Assembly (NCBI RefSeq): GCF_000190575.1
Contig: NC_015164.1
Span: 3,492,501 to 3,556,500 of the forward strand
Length of the DNA stretch: 64,000 nt
Reading direction: 5' to 3'
Origin: Phocaeicola salanitronis DSM 18170
GTDB lineage: Bacteria; Bacteroidota; Bacteroidia; Bacteroidales; Bacteroidaceae
Position numbers and translations under genes: made by a program. Shown one piece after another: positions 9,994-19,060 of this stretch. Below the pieces are notes generated by a model. The model was not told the origin of the DNA. It ran no database searches and was given only the letters and a program-made list of their open reading frames with translations. How positions within the stretch are numbered: the first letter of the stretch is position 1; each line of letters begins with the position of its first letter.

Positions 9994-10668
9994 ATGACTA
10001 TCGTATACGAAGACAATCATATTATTATCGTCAATAAGACTGCTTCCGAAATCGTACAGGGCGACAAGACGGGCGACACGCCTCTTTCGGAAATGTTGAA
10101 ACAATACATCAAAGAGGCGTATGCCAAGCCCGGAAACGTGTTTCTGGGCGTTACCCACCGTCTGGACCGTCCGGTCAGTGGATTGGTGGTTTTTGCCAAG
10201 ACCAGCAAAGCATTGTCACGCCTGAACGATATGTTCCGCAACGGTGAAGTAAGGAAGACCTATTGGGCGATTGTAAAGCAATGCCCTCCTGCCGAAGAAG
10301 GCGAGTTGGTCCATTACCTGGTGCGTAACGAAAAGCAAAACAAGTCGTATGCTTACGACCGGGAAGTGAAGGACTCGAAGAAAGCCGTTTTGCATTATAA
10401 ATTGATTGACCGTTCGGAAAACTATTATTTGGTGGAAGTTGACTTGAAGACCGGGCGTCATCATCAGATACGCTGCCAGTTGGCAAAGGCAGGATGTCCG
10501 ATAAAAGGAGACTTGAAGTATGGTTTTCCGCGTTCCAACCCTGATGGGAGCATTTGTTTGCATGCACGGACGGTGAGTTTCATTCATCCGGTTTCGAAAA
10601 AGCTGATAGAAGTTACAGCTCCGCTGCCCGAAGGGAATCTGTGGAAAGCATTCCAGACGATTGGATGA
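9994..10668 (+). CDS. RluA-family RNA pseudouridine synthase
   Basis: About 224 residues from the ATG giving MTIVYEDNHI; the frame can be extended four codons to a TTG, but the ATG fits better. The catalytic Asp is in HRLDRPVSGLVVFAKT and the second family motif is LKTGRHHQIRCQLA. These enzymes convert specific uridines in rRNA or tRNA to pseudouridine. The protein lacks an S4 domain, so it is the short RluA/TruC-like form; the exact target base cannot be read from sequence. It starts 18 nt after fabG and ends at a strong terminator, so the two are probably co-transcribed. Confidence 0.92.
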   Translation: MTIVYEDNHIIIVNKTASEIVQGDKTGDTPLSEMLKQYIKEAYAKPGNVFLGVTHRLDRPVSGLVVFAKTSKALSRLNDMFRNGEVRKTYWAIVKQCPPAEEGELVHYLVRNEKQNKSYAYDREVKDSKKAVLHYKLIDRSENYYLVEVDLKTGRHHQIRCQLAKAGCPIKGDLKYGFPRSNPDGSICLHARTVSFIHPVSKKLIEVTAPLPEGNLWKAFQTIG

Positions 10669-10672
10669 AAGT

Positions 10673-10704
10673 AAAAAGAGGACGCTTCACAGCGTCCTCT
10701 TTTT
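10673..10704 (+). terminator. Rho-independent terminator after the pseudouridine synthase gene
   Basis: A 14-bp perfect stem (AAAAAGAGGACGCT / AGCGTCCTCTTTTT) around a TCAC loop, ending in a T run, 4 nt after the stop codon. Because the stem has A and T tails on both sides it could also stop transcription from the opposite direction. Confidence 0.92.
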
Positions 10705-10979
10705 GTATTAACACATAGGCATCTTCATTTTATCAAAACTAATAATTCAATCTTGAATATTATTTTTGACTTAAATTTCTTATGGGGTTGGGTTTGTAGT
10801 TTAGTTAATGTTCCGTTTAGTAGTTTTTATGTATCGTTTCAATTCTCTATAATTATACATGCAAATAGTGTGCCAAGAGGCGATGGGTTTGTAAGACATT
10901 GATTTTGAATGCGTATGTGTTTTTTCGTGTAGACGCTGGAACGGGAACGGGTGGGGAATGTCGCGACAACGGTGTGGAA

Positions 10980-12332
10980 TTATTCCACGCTTTCCCCGTT
11001 TATGTTATACAGTTTCATCTTATTGTATAGTGTTTTGCGGTCGATTCCTAATAGCTGGGCAGCTTTGGTCTTGTTGTATCCGGTGCGGTGAAGCGCGTGC
11101 TGGATGCGCTGCTTTTCCAGGCCTTCATCGTGCAGGTTAAACGATTCGGAAGCAGGTGCGGAAGGGGAGGTGAGGATTTCTTCACCCAGTTCGTTCAGGG
11201 TAATAAAATCGCCTTGGGCAAGCAGGGTTGCCCGTTTCACGGTATTTTTCAGCTGGCGCAAGTTGCCGGGCCATGTGTAGCGTTGAAGGGCTTTGCTGGC
11301 TTCTGCGTCAAATCCAATCAGGTTTCTTTCCAGTTCGCGGTTTGCCTGGTCCAGAAAGAAATTAGCGAAAAGCAGGATGTCTTCGGGACGTTCTTTTAGG
11401 TCGGGCATGCGCAGCGTAAATTCGTTGATGCGGTGATACAGGTCTTCGCGGAAGGTTCCTTTGGCAATCCCTTCTTTCAGGTTTTCGTTGGTGGCGCAGA
11501 GCAGGCGGACGTCCACTTCGATTTCCTTGGTCGACCCGATGCGGCGGATGCGCCGTTCTTGCAGGGCACGCAACAGCTGGACTTGTACCTCATATCCCAA
11601 GTTCCCTATTTCGTCCAGAAAAAGTGTGCCTCCGTTGGCTTCTTCGAATGCGCCGGTCTTGTCAGCCAAGGCACCGGTAAACGAGCCTTTGATGTGCCCG
11701 AAGAATTCGGAGGCAGCCAGTTCTTTCGGTATCGAGCCGCAGTCGATGGCAATAAAAGGTTTTCCGTTCCGCTTGCTAAGCTCATGGATGCGGTGGGCTA
11801 CATACTCTTTTCCTGTTCCGCTCGAACCGGTAATCAGCACCGACATTTGGGTGGGGGCTACCAGCCGCACATAGTTGAACAGTTGGTGCGCGGCTTCGCT
11901 TTCTCCTTCCAGAAAGTTTTGCGTGAAGGGTGTAGATGTTTTTTCCTGCAAGTCAGCAGCCGGTATTTCGGGTTTCCCGATATTTTCCTTTATCTTGTTC
12001 AGCAGTTCGTCAGGGTGGATAGGTTTGGCGATGTAGTCGCTTGCCCCGTGTTTCATGGCTTGTACGGCACTTTGTATCTCGGCATAGCTGGTCATGATAA
12101 TAAAAGGAGTATGGCAGGACTGTTCACGGAGCCATGTCAGCAGGTGAATGCCGTCTTGGTCGGGCAGGCGTAAGTCCGATAAGATCAAGTCATACGTATG
12201 TTCGGCAAGCAGCTTACGGGCACGTGTGTTGGCACTTGCCGTATCTACCTGGAACCCTTTTTTCGTCAGCCATGTTTTCATCATGGTAGAGAACACCAAA
12301 TCATCTTCAACAATCAATATAGAAGAAGCCAT
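10980..12332 (-). CDS. Sigma-54-dependent response regulator (NtrC family)
   Basis: A 450-residue regulator with three parts. A receiver domain (1-120) has acidic residues D10/D11, phospho-acceptor D53 in LILSDLRLPD and K103. An AAA+ domain (about 145-375) has Walker A GSSGTGKE at 169-176, the sigma-54 contact loop GSFTGA at 216-221 and the Walker B LFLDEIGNL. A Fis-type helix-turn-helix closes the protein (KTKAAQLLGIDRKTLYNKM). It should activate sigma-54 promoters when phosphorylated. No histidine kinase is next to it in the window, so its partner is unknown. A TATCTTTG -7 element (12409-12402) lies about 70 nt upstream. Confidence 0.95.
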   Translation of the reverse strand: MASSILIVEDDLVFSTMMKTWLTKKGFQVDTASANTRARKLLAEHTYDLILSDLRLPDQDGIHLLTWLREQSCHTPFIIMTSYAEIQSAVQAMKHGASDYIAKPIHPDELLNKIKENIGKPEIPAADLQEKTSTPFTQNFLEGESEAAHQLFNYVRLVAPTQMSVLITGSSGTGKEYVAHRIHELSKRNGKPFIAIDCGSIPKELAASEFFGHIKGSFTGALADKTGAFEEANGGTLFLDEIGNLGYEVQVQLLRALQERRIRRIGSTKEIEVDVRLLCATNENLKEGIAKGTFREDLYHRINEFTLRMPDLKERPEDILLFANFFLDQANRELERNLIGFDAEASKALQRYTWPGNLRQLKNTVKRATLLAQGDFITLNELGEEILTSPSAPASESFNLHDEGLEKQRIQHALHRTGYNKTKAAQLLGIDRKTLYNKMKLYNINGESVE

Positions 12333-12401
12333 ACCTTACATTATCCGGTTTGCGTTTACAAAATAAAGATACCTTTCCCTTGCTTTCCGTAGCAATTGAG
12401 G

Positions 12402-12409
12402 CAAAGATA
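12402..12409 (-). promoter_or_regulatory. Probable -7 element of the response regulator gene
   Basis: TATCTTTG on the minus strand fits TAnnTTTG. No clear TTTG is found 19-21 nt upstream, so only the -7 part is supported. Confidence 0.5.
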
Positions 12410-12635
12410 CTATTTTTTCGGAAAGAATGCTTCGATTTCTCATGTTTTTCGTCAAATAGTTAGTTACATATACAAGATTCGCAGGCTTTGCTTGTATGCT
12501 CCATGCCGGCGGAAAACGCGGGCATCCGCATCGTGTGACATGACCGCCTGATTTGCCCGGAACGGCTGCCCGCTTCAGCCTGCACGGGCAGTCGTGTTTC
12601 TCAATGGATACGGTTATGCTTTCTTTCCTCATCGG
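12410..12635. other. Gene-free spacer between two divergent genes
   Basis: Lies between the response regulator and the first AAA-ATPase-like gene. Apart from the promoter elements at its edges it holds one imperfect hairpin near 12568-12594 (CTGCCCG pairing with CGGGCAG). No coding potential or known RNA was recognised. Confidence 0.5.
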
Positions 12636-12666
12636 TTGGATAATTGGTTGGAAAAACGTATCTTTG
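12636..12666 (+). promoter_or_regulatory. Promoter of the first AAA-ATPase-like gene
   Basis: TTGG at 12636-12639, a 19-nt spacer and TATCTTTG at 12659-12666 fit the Bacteroides consensus with one mismatch at -33. The start codon follows 18 nt after the -7 element. Confidence 0.65.
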
Positions 12667-12684
12667 TATCACTTCTAAAAGACG

Positions 12685-14262
12685 ATGCGTATGAAACCCC
12701 TTGAACCACGAAAGTATCCGGTCGGAATTCAGGTATTCTCGATGATACGTAATGAACACTACCTGTATGTCGACAAGACGGAATACGTCTACCGCATGAC
12801 ACATGCCAACAGCAAGTATATGTTCCTGAGCCGTCCCAGACGTTTCGGGAAGTCGCTGCTCACCGATACGCTGCAATGCTATTTCGAAGGGAGGAAAGAA
12901 CTCTTCGAAGGGCTTGCTATTGAGAAGTTAGAAACGGAGTGGACGGAATACCCTGTGCTGCACTTCGACATGAGTACGGCAAAGAATTTGAATAAAGAAG
13001 GACTGGAGGGCGAATTGAACCTGAAACTGAAGGCATACGAAAAGATATATGGGTATGACGAAGCAGAAACAGAAGTAAACCAGCGCCTGCAAGGCTTGAT
13101 AGAACGGGCTTACCGGCAGACAGGCAAAGAAGTCGTGGTGCTGATAGACGAATACGACGCGCCTTTGCTGGACGTGATGCACGAGGACGAGAACCTGCCC
13201 AAGCTGCGCAACGTGATGCGCAACTTCTACAGTCCCCTCAAGGCATGCGGCAAATACCTGCGTTACGTGTTCCTGACAGGCATCACCAAGTTCTCGCAAC
13301 TCAGCATCTTCAGCGAGCTGAACAACATCGAGAACATCAGCATGGATACGGCATACGCGGCGATTTGCGGCATCACCGAAGAAGAAATGCGCACCCAGAT
13401 GGACATAGACATGGAATTGCTGGCAGACAAGTTAGGAACAGGAAAGGAAGAGGCCATGGAACGGCTGAAGGAAAACTATGACGGCTATCACTTCGCATGG
13501 CCCTCGCCCGATGTCTATAACCCCTACAGTCTGTTGGGAGCACTGAACAAAGGCAAACTGGAATCGTTCTGGTTCGGAAGCGGAACGCCCACCTACCTGA
13601 TAGAAATGCTCAACAAGTACCAGATTATTCCGCAGGCTATAGGCGGAAGACAATGCGAAGCCAGCGATTTCGATGCGCCTACCGAGCGTATGACCGACAT
13701 CACGCCCCTGCTTTATCAAAGTGGATACCTCACCATCAAGGACTATTCTCCTTTCTCGGAGCTGTACCTGCTGGACATTCCTAACAAAGAAGTGCGCATC
13801 GGGCTGATGAAAAGCCTGCTTGCCAACTACGTGAAGCGTCCTGCCGAGCTGAGGACGCTGGTAGGGCAAATGGCGGAACGTATCCACTTCGATGACATGG
13901 ACGGGGCGTTGAGGCTGATGCAGACGGTGCTTTCCACCGTTCCCTATTGCGAGAATACCCGCTACGAAGGGCATTACCAGCAGATGCTGTACCTGATTTT
14001 CACTCTGCTTGGAAACTTTTCGGATGTAGAGGTACGCACGCCCACTGGAAGGGTAGACGTGGTGATGCGCACACACTCCACCTTATATATAATAGAGCTG
14101 AAGCTGGACAAAAGCGCGGCTGAAGCCCTCCGTCAGATAGACTTGAAGCAATATCCCGAAAGGTTTGCCCTCTGCGGACTGCCCGTAGTAAAGGTTGGAA
14201 TCAATTTCGACACCGAACGGCACACGCTGGAAAGCTGGGAAATAAACATGGAACACAGATGA
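12685..14262 (+). CDS. AAA-ATPase-like / PD-(D/E)XK nuclease-like protein, copy 1
   Basis: A 525-residue cytoplasmic protein of the family with an N-terminal AAA-ATPase-like domain (PF09820 type) and a C-terminal PD-(D/E)XK-like domain (DUF1703 type). The ATP-binding loop is RPRRFGKSLL (about 50-59) and the Walker B strand VVVLIDEYDAPLLD (about 150-163). Near the C terminus, GRVDVVM followed by LYIIELKLDKSA gives the D and E-x-K residues of a nuclease-like fold. Such proteins are often present in many copies in gut Bacteroidota and their function is not established. A second copy follows 196 nt downstream and differs mainly at about residues 97-147. Confidence 0.88.
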   Translation: MRMKPLEPRKYPVGIQVFSMIRNEHYLYVDKTEYVYRMTHANSKYMFLSRPRRFGKSLLTDTLQCYFEGRKELFEGLAIEKLETEWTEYPVLHFDMSTAKNLNKEGLEGELNLKLKAYEKIYGYDEAETEVNQRLQGLIERAYRQTGKEVVVLIDEYDAPLLDVMHEDENLPKLRNVMRNFYSPLKACGKYLRYVFLTGITKFSQLSIFSELNNIENISMDTAYAAICGITEEEMRTQMDIDMELLADKLGTGKEEAMERLKENYDGYHFAWPSPDVYNPYSLLGALNKGKLESFWFGSGTPTYLIEMLNKYQIIPQAIGGRQCEASDFDAPTERMTDITPLLYQSGYLTIKDYSPFSELYLLDIPNKEVRIGLMKSLLANYVKRPAELRTLVGQMAERIHFDDMDGALRLMQTVLSTVPYCENTRYEGHYQQMLYLIFTLLGNFSDVEVRTPTGRVDVVMRTHSTLYIIELKLDKSAAEALRQIDLKQYPERFALCGLPVVKVGINFDTERHTLESWEINMEHR

Positions 14263-14279
14263 CACAGGCGATTATTTTA

Positions 14280-14450
14280 AAAGGAACGCAAAGACGCAGA
14301 AACGCAGCGTTTTATTTTAGAGAGCAAAGCGCACAGAGAAGGACGTTTGGTTCCGTGACCTTTGCTTTCTCTAAATTTTTCCTCTGCGGCTTTGCGCCTC
14401 TGCGTTCAACATAAAGAATCACAAATGATTCAGTGTAAAATAATAACACT
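14280..14450. repeat. Imperfect palindromic spacer between the two AAA-ATPase-like genes
   Basis: The left part contains GCAAAGACGCAGAAACGCAG and the right part CTCTGCGGCTTTGCGCCTCTG, so the spacer can fold back on itself. A second small inverted repeat, GAATC-acaaat-GATTC, lies at about 14416-14431. It resembles the CACAGAG / CTCTGTG family seen near 60.5-61.2 kb. The 14 nt directly before the start codon repeat those before the first copy. Confidence 0.55.
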
Positions 14451-14458
14451 AAAAGACG

Positions 14459-16039
14459 ATGCGTATGAAACCCCTTGAACCACGAAAGTATCCGGTCGGA
14501 ATTCAGGTATTCTCGATGATACGTAACGAAAACTACCTGTATGTCGACAAGACGGAATACGTCTACCGCATGACACATGCCAACAGCAAGTATATGTTCC
14601 TGAGCCGTCCCAGACGTTTCGGGAAGTCGCTGCTTACCGATACGCTGCAATGTTATTTCGAAGGGAGGAAAGAACTCTTCGAAGGGCTTGCTATTGAGAA
14701 GCTGGAAACGGAGTGGACGGAATATCCCGTGTTGCACTTCGACATGAGCATGGGCAAGCATCTGGACGAAAAAGCGTTGATAAGGTATCTGCAAAGTATC
14801 CTGCAAGACAATGAAATCCGCCAAGGCACTCAGGCACGGGAAACAGAAGACGTGAATGTCCGTCTTAAGGATTTGATAATGGACACGTATGCCAAATATA
14901 ACAAAGAAGTCGTGGTGCTGATAGACGAATACGACGCGCCTTTGCTGGACGTGATGCACGAGGAAGAAGAGCTTCCCAAGCTGCGCAACGTGATGCGTAA
15001 CTTCTACAGCCCTCTCAAGGCATGTGGCAAGTATCTGCGCTATGTGTTCCTGACCGGCATCACCAAGTTCTCGCAGCTCAGTATCTTCAGTGAGTTGAAC
15101 AACATACAGAACATCAGCATGTTGCCTGAATACGCGGCGGTTTGCGGCATCACCGAAGAAGAGATGCGCACCCAAATGAACATAGATATGGAGTTGCTGG
15201 CAGACAAGTTGGGGACAGGAAAGGAAGAGGCCATGGAACGGCTGAAGGAAAACTATGACGGCTATCACTTCGCATGGCCCTCGCCCGACATCTATAATCC
15301 CTATAGTTTGTTAGGGGCACTGAATGAAGGGCGGCTGGCGTCTTATTGGTTCGGAAGCGGAACGCCCACCTACCTGATAGAAATGCTCAACAAGTACCAG
15401 ATTATTCCGCAGGCAATAGGCGGAAGGCAATGCGAAGCCAGCGATTTCGATGCTCCTACCGAGCGCATGACCGACATCACGCCCCTGCTCTACCAAAGCG
15501 GATACCTCACCATCAAGGACTATTCTCCTTTCTCGGAGCTGTACCTGCTGGACATTCCTAACAAAGAAGTGCGCATCGGGCTGATGAAAAGCCTGCTCGC
15601 CAACTACGTGAAGCGTCCTGCCGAGTTGAGGACGCTGGTAGGGCAAATGGCGGAACGCATCCACTTCGATGACATGGACGGGGCGTTGAGGCTGATGCAG
15701 ACGGTGCTTTCCACCGTTCCCTATTGCGAGAATACCCGCTACGAAGGGCACTACCAGCAGATGCTGTACCTGATTTTCACCTTACTGGGAAACTTTTCGG
15801 ATGTAGAGGTACGCACGCCCACTGGAAGGGTAGACGTGGTGATGCGCACGCACTCCACCTTATATATAATAGAGCTGAAGCTGGACAAAAGCGCGGCTGA
15901 AGCCCTCCGTCAGATAGACTTGAAGCAATATCCCGAAAGGTTTGCCCTCTGCGGGCTGCCCATTGTGAAGGTCGGAATCAACTTCGATACCGAAAGGCAC
16001 ACGCTGGAAAGCTGGGAAATAAGAACGGGGCAGGGATAA
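14459..16039 (+). CDS. AAA-ATPase-like / PD-(D/E)XK nuclease-like protein, copy 2
   Basis: A 526-residue paralogue of the gene at 12685-14262. Residues 1-96 and about 148-520 are almost identical, including RPRRFGKSLL, VVVLIDEYDAPLLD and LYIIELKLDKSA. The segment after HFDMS (about residues 97-148) is unrelated in sequence although similar in length. Short stretches before the start codon are also duplicated, so this is a recent tandem duplication with one block replaced or diverged. Function is unknown; the conserved ATPase and nuclease-like residues suggest both copies are active. Confidence 0.88.
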   Translation: MRMKPLEPRKYPVGIQVFSMIRNENYLYVDKTEYVYRMTHANSKYMFLSRPRRFGKSLLTDTLQCYFEGRKELFEGLAIEKLETEWTEYPVLHFDMSMGKHLDEKALIRYLQSILQDNEIRQGTQARETEDVNVRLKDLIMDTYAKYNKEVVVLIDEYDAPLLDVMHEEEELPKLRNVMRNFYSPLKACGKYLRYVFLTGITKFSQLSIFSELNNIQNISMLPEYAAVCGITEEEMRTQMNIDMELLADKLGTGKEEAMERLKENYDGYHFAWPSPDIYNPYSLLGALNEGRLASYWFGSGTPTYLIEMLNKYQIIPQAIGGRQCEASDFDAPTERMTDITPLLYQSGYLTIKDYSPFSELYLLDIPNKEVRIGLMKSLLANYVKRPAELRTLVGQMAERIHFDDMDGALRLMQTVLSTVPYCENTRYEGHYQQMLYLIFTLLGNFSDVEVRTPTGRVDVVMRTHSTLYIIELKLDKSAAEALRQIDLKQYPERFALCGLPIVKVGINFDTERHTLESWEIRTGQG

Positions 16040-16068
16040 TCTAATATGAATATCCGCAACCAACTCCT

Positions 16069-16147
16069 GTAGGGGCGTATCGCATACGCCCTGAAAACAT
16101 CCATGTGGATTAGTTGACGCATTCGGGCGTATGCGATACGCCCCTAC
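16069..16147. repeat. GTAGGGGCG palindromic element
   Basis: Inverted arms GTAGGGGCGTATCGCATACG and its complement enclose a 33-nt centre containing ACATCCATGTGGAT. Further out, ATCCGCAA (about 16051) pairs with TTGCGGAT (about 16158). The same family occurs at 24123, 42029 and 52571. It lies between convergent genes and could form a long hairpin. Confidence 0.8.
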
Positions 16148-16202
16148 AGGAGATGTTTGCGGATTTCAAAAAAATACATATCTTCCGATGGGTTGTATAT
16201 GC

Positions 16203-16242
16203 AAAAAAGGCGGAGACCGCTTTTGCCGTCCCCGCCTCTTTC
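16203..16242 (-). terminator. Terminator of the first SusC/SusD operon
   Basis: On the minus strand, AAAGAGGCGG pairs with CCGCCTTTTT around a GC-rich loop and is followed by a T run. The sequence is nearly identical to the terminator of the second SusC/SusD operon at 30380-30418. It lies 40 nt after the stop codon of the lipoprotein gene. Confidence 0.85.
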
Positions 16243-16281
16243 AGGTTAGTTTGTTATTTGACTTATGGATCAATCTTTAGG

Positions 16282-16862
16282 TTATCTGTATTTTTCCCAA
16301 TAAGACCTTGTGTCGTATTCGACATCAATTTGATCTCCCGTCAATGCTGCATCCCGATAGTGTAGAGTAATGATGAAAGGAGGTGTTGTCGTGTATGAAT
16401 ACGAATCGTTTCCGTTTTTAAATAATTCGTATGTATGGATATAGACTGTTTTGCTTTCTCCAGCATTTAAGGTTATATTACTTAAGGGAGGATTATTCAG
16501 GTAAGTATTCGCAGAATAAATCTTAACTGATTTACGGTAAGGAGGGTATTTCCCATCATTTTCAGTCAAATAAAAATCGCTTGATTTTAATGTTTGATTA
16601 TAACTGCTATGTAACGTTACTTCCATGAGCATAGTACCAGTAGTGTGCATGGTATATCCTGCGTCCATGCTTCCGCTTTCTGCATCTACGTAACGAATAT
16701 CAAGCAATTCACCTCCTAAATCGTAGCTAAGTCGATACCAATCTGCACTAAACCATAATTTGCACTTCTTGATTGCACTTCATTTATTTGATTATCAAAT
16801 TCTTCTTGTTGGCAAGCTGTTAAAATGAATATGGATAGCAAGATAAAAATTGTATTTTTCAT
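16282..16862 (-). pseudogene. Lipoprotein gene downstream of susD, interrupted by a frameshift
   Basis: An ATG at 16862 opens a lipoprotein signal (hydrophobic stretch ending LTAC, Cys at residue 17), but this frame stops at 16716-16718 after 48 residues. The protein continues in another frame from about DWYRLSYDLGGELLD to the stop at 16282, giving about 190 residues in total. A single-base insertion or deletion between about 16730 and 16755 would join the two. The downstream part alone could start only at a TTG without a signal peptide, which is unlikely for this position. It is the third gene of the operon after susC and susD, where surface glycan-binding lipoproteins are often found. No domain was recognised. 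The shift could be real or a sequencing error. Confidence 0.7.
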
Positions 16863-16936
16863 AAGTTGATTTTTTTAAGTTATAGGAAAGAAAGGAGGAA
16901 GCTAATTCCTCCTTTCTGAAACATTATGCTTATAAA

Positions 16937-19024
16937 TTAATATCCCGGATTCTGCAGAGCTTTCTTTTCATCATCAGACAAAGGTTCATTATTATCATCA
17001 GTTAAACCATCAAGGAATGTCTGCGGAATAGGGCGCAAGTTATGATAATCTTGAATATATAATACCTCTGGGTTAAAAAGTTTGGCACGTTTAATAAGTG
17101 TGTTTGTACGGCTCAATTCATCCCAACGATCCCATTCGCCTAATAATTCACGAGTGCGTTCATTTAAAATGAAATTGATTTTACCCTCTAACGTACTGGC
17201 ATTTAATCCCAATGTATTTAATATAGCTACGTCTTCTTCCGGCAAATTGTTCCAACTGGATATTTGCAAGTTCGATTTATCCCAATTGCCATCGCTCGGA
17301 CGTTCAACACCTGTAGAAAGAACGTATGAATTCTTTTGGATAAACGAATATCGGAAAGCTTCTTGATTTGTGAGACTTCTACCGCTGGCGTCTTTATTTC
17401 CTTTTACGCAATTTGCTGATGCTGTTGTATTGCTTTGAAATGCAATAGAACCATCTACATAATATTCACGGTCTTCACTAGCTTTCCATTCAGCACGTTC
17501 ACGCAATTTATTGATTGTTGCCAACGCTCCGGCATCGTCACCATTACGAACTTGACATTCAGCTTTTACCAAATAGGTTTCTCCGACACGCGCCATGATA
17601 ACATCACGATGAGCGTCATTCTTTTCACCTGTACGTGAGCCGTCTTCCGTTTTATTAATTCCACAATACATATTAGCACGGTTCGGTGCAGTGTTTCCGT
17701 ATTGATTCATAACGTATTCACCGTCTGCATAAATCGGCGCTACATTAGGTACCCATTTGCCGGTTTCAGGATTGATGAATGAATGTTCAACCTCCGCACG
17801 TCCGAATTCATTTTTATGGAAACGAGTATCATTCTTCTTATTTAAAATGAACAGGATTCCTTGATCACCTAATGCCGGGGCGTTTTCAGGAGCTACGTAT
17901 TCAGGAGTTTCAACGTAATTACAGATACCATAAACGGTTTTAAAAGTCTTCCACATACGTGAGTCGTTTACGTTATCAAATGAAGCATACGTATATTCAG
18001 TGGGACGGCAACGTTGAAAATCCATGGCACCAATGTATTGACCGCGTGGAACCCATCCCCCGGAATAAGTATTAAACTGAGACGTAAAATAATTATAAGT
18101 ACGGTTTCCATACCGACCTTGGGTAGTAGACGCATCATTATGCAATGCTGCCATTAAAATTTCTTTAGAATTTTCAATGCTACAGTCTACTCCTGTCCAA
18201 TTGGCATACAGATTATTATAGTCACTTTCAAGTCCACGTGCGTTGATTACTTCATCGCAAAGTGCGATAGCTCGGTCCAAATCGGCCTTTGCCGGATAAT
18301 TGGACTTCCATGTGCAGCGTTCACTTTGACGGTAAAGCAACGCTTTAGCTAAAAAATGAGCCGCAGTATATTTGGTCCATGTTCCCGCACCACGCCAATC
18401 ATCGGCTCTCAGCAATTCATAGGCATGTTCCAAGTCATCAATTACCTGATTCAAGACTTCTTCACCAGAAGCAAGCTTAAAGTTACGAGGTACTCCTGCA
18501 CTTACGTCAATAGGCTCTAACTGCAACGGACAACGTTCATATTGGCAAAACAACCGATAATAATTATATCCCCGCAAGAAATAGGCTTCTCCCATAGCAG
18601 AATTCCGATCTTGCTCATTTTCAATCAGAGGAGCTTTCTCGAGCAATAGATTACAGCTTGCGATACCGTAATACATTTCATTCCATAAATCGGCAGGAGA
18701 AGGATGGTTACGTCTTGTAGAACCTACAGGATTCAATTCTGCTGTATTATAATCCATCCATCCTAATGAAGTTTCATCTGAACCCATTGTAAACTCATCA
18801 CAGCCGTATAATGTTGTAGCATAAGCCCATTCATAGCCAAAATGCCAACGTAAGTTACCATAAAGGCCGGCAGCCATAGCCAATGCACCTGAACCCGTTT
18901 CCAATAAGGCGTCTGTTGTTGTATGGCTTGCATTTTCCTCCAAAAAAGCATCGCCACATGAAGTTGTGCCGAGCAATAATGAGGAAATCAGTACGCCAGA
19001 TAATATTTTATTCATATTTTTCAT
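16937..19024 (-). CDS. SusD/RagB-family glycan-binding lipoprotein, pair 1
   Basis: About 695 residues from the ATG giving MKNMNKILSG; the frame also opens at 19057, 4 nt after the SusC stop. The signal ends in GTTSC, with the lipidated Cys 23 residues from the chosen start. Family features include AYFLRGYNYYRLFCQYERCPL, TPR-like helices, the LNERTRELLGEWDRWDEL signature and a C terminus ending in ALQNPGY. SusD proteins sit on the cell surface as lids over SusC and bind the oligosaccharide. It is co-transcribed with the upstream SusC. The neighbouring RG-I enzymes and the shared operator upstream of susC suggest a pectin fragment as ligand. Confidence 0.96.
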   Translation of the reverse strand: MKNMNKILSGVLISSLLLGTTSCGDAFLEENASHTTTDALLETGSGALAMAAGLYGNLRWHFGYEWAYATTLYGCDEFTMGSDETSLGWMDYNTAELNPVGSTRRNHPSPADLWNEMYYGIASCNLLLEKAPLIENEQDRNSAMGEAYFLRGYNYYRLFCQYERCPLQLEPIDVSAGVPRNFKLASGEEVLNQVIDDLEHAYELLRADDWRGAGTWTKYTAAHFLAKALLYRQSERCTWKSNYPAKADLDRAIALCDEVINARGLESDYNNLYANWTGVDCSIENSKEILMAALHNDASTTQGRYGNRTYNYFTSQFNTYSGGWVPRGQYIGAMDFQRCRPTEYTYASFDNVNDSRMWKTFKTVYGICNYVETPEYVAPENAPALGDQGILFILNKKNDTRFHKNEFGRAEVEHSFINPETGKWVPNVAPIYADGEYVMNQYGNTAPNRANMYCGINKTEDGSRTGEKNDAHRDVIMARVGETYLVKAECQVRNGDDAGALATINKLRERAEWKASEDREYYVDGSIAFQSNTTASANCVKGNKDASGRSLTNQEAFRYSFIQKNSYVLSTGVERPSDGNWDKSNLQISSWNNLPEEDVAILNTLGLNASTLEGKINFILNERTRELLGEWDRWDELSRTNTLIKRAKLFNPEVLYIQDYHNLRPIPQTFLDGLTDDNNEPLSDDEKKALQNPGY

Positions 19025-19060
19025 ATGCTTTTTTATTTTTATTGTTTTTGTTGTCATGGA

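Noticed and set aside
16282..16707. Independent 141-codon gene starting at a TTG
   Set aside because: The preceding sequence supplies a lipoprotein signal in another frame and the similarity of frame continues upstream of the TTG, so a frameshifted single gene explains the region better.
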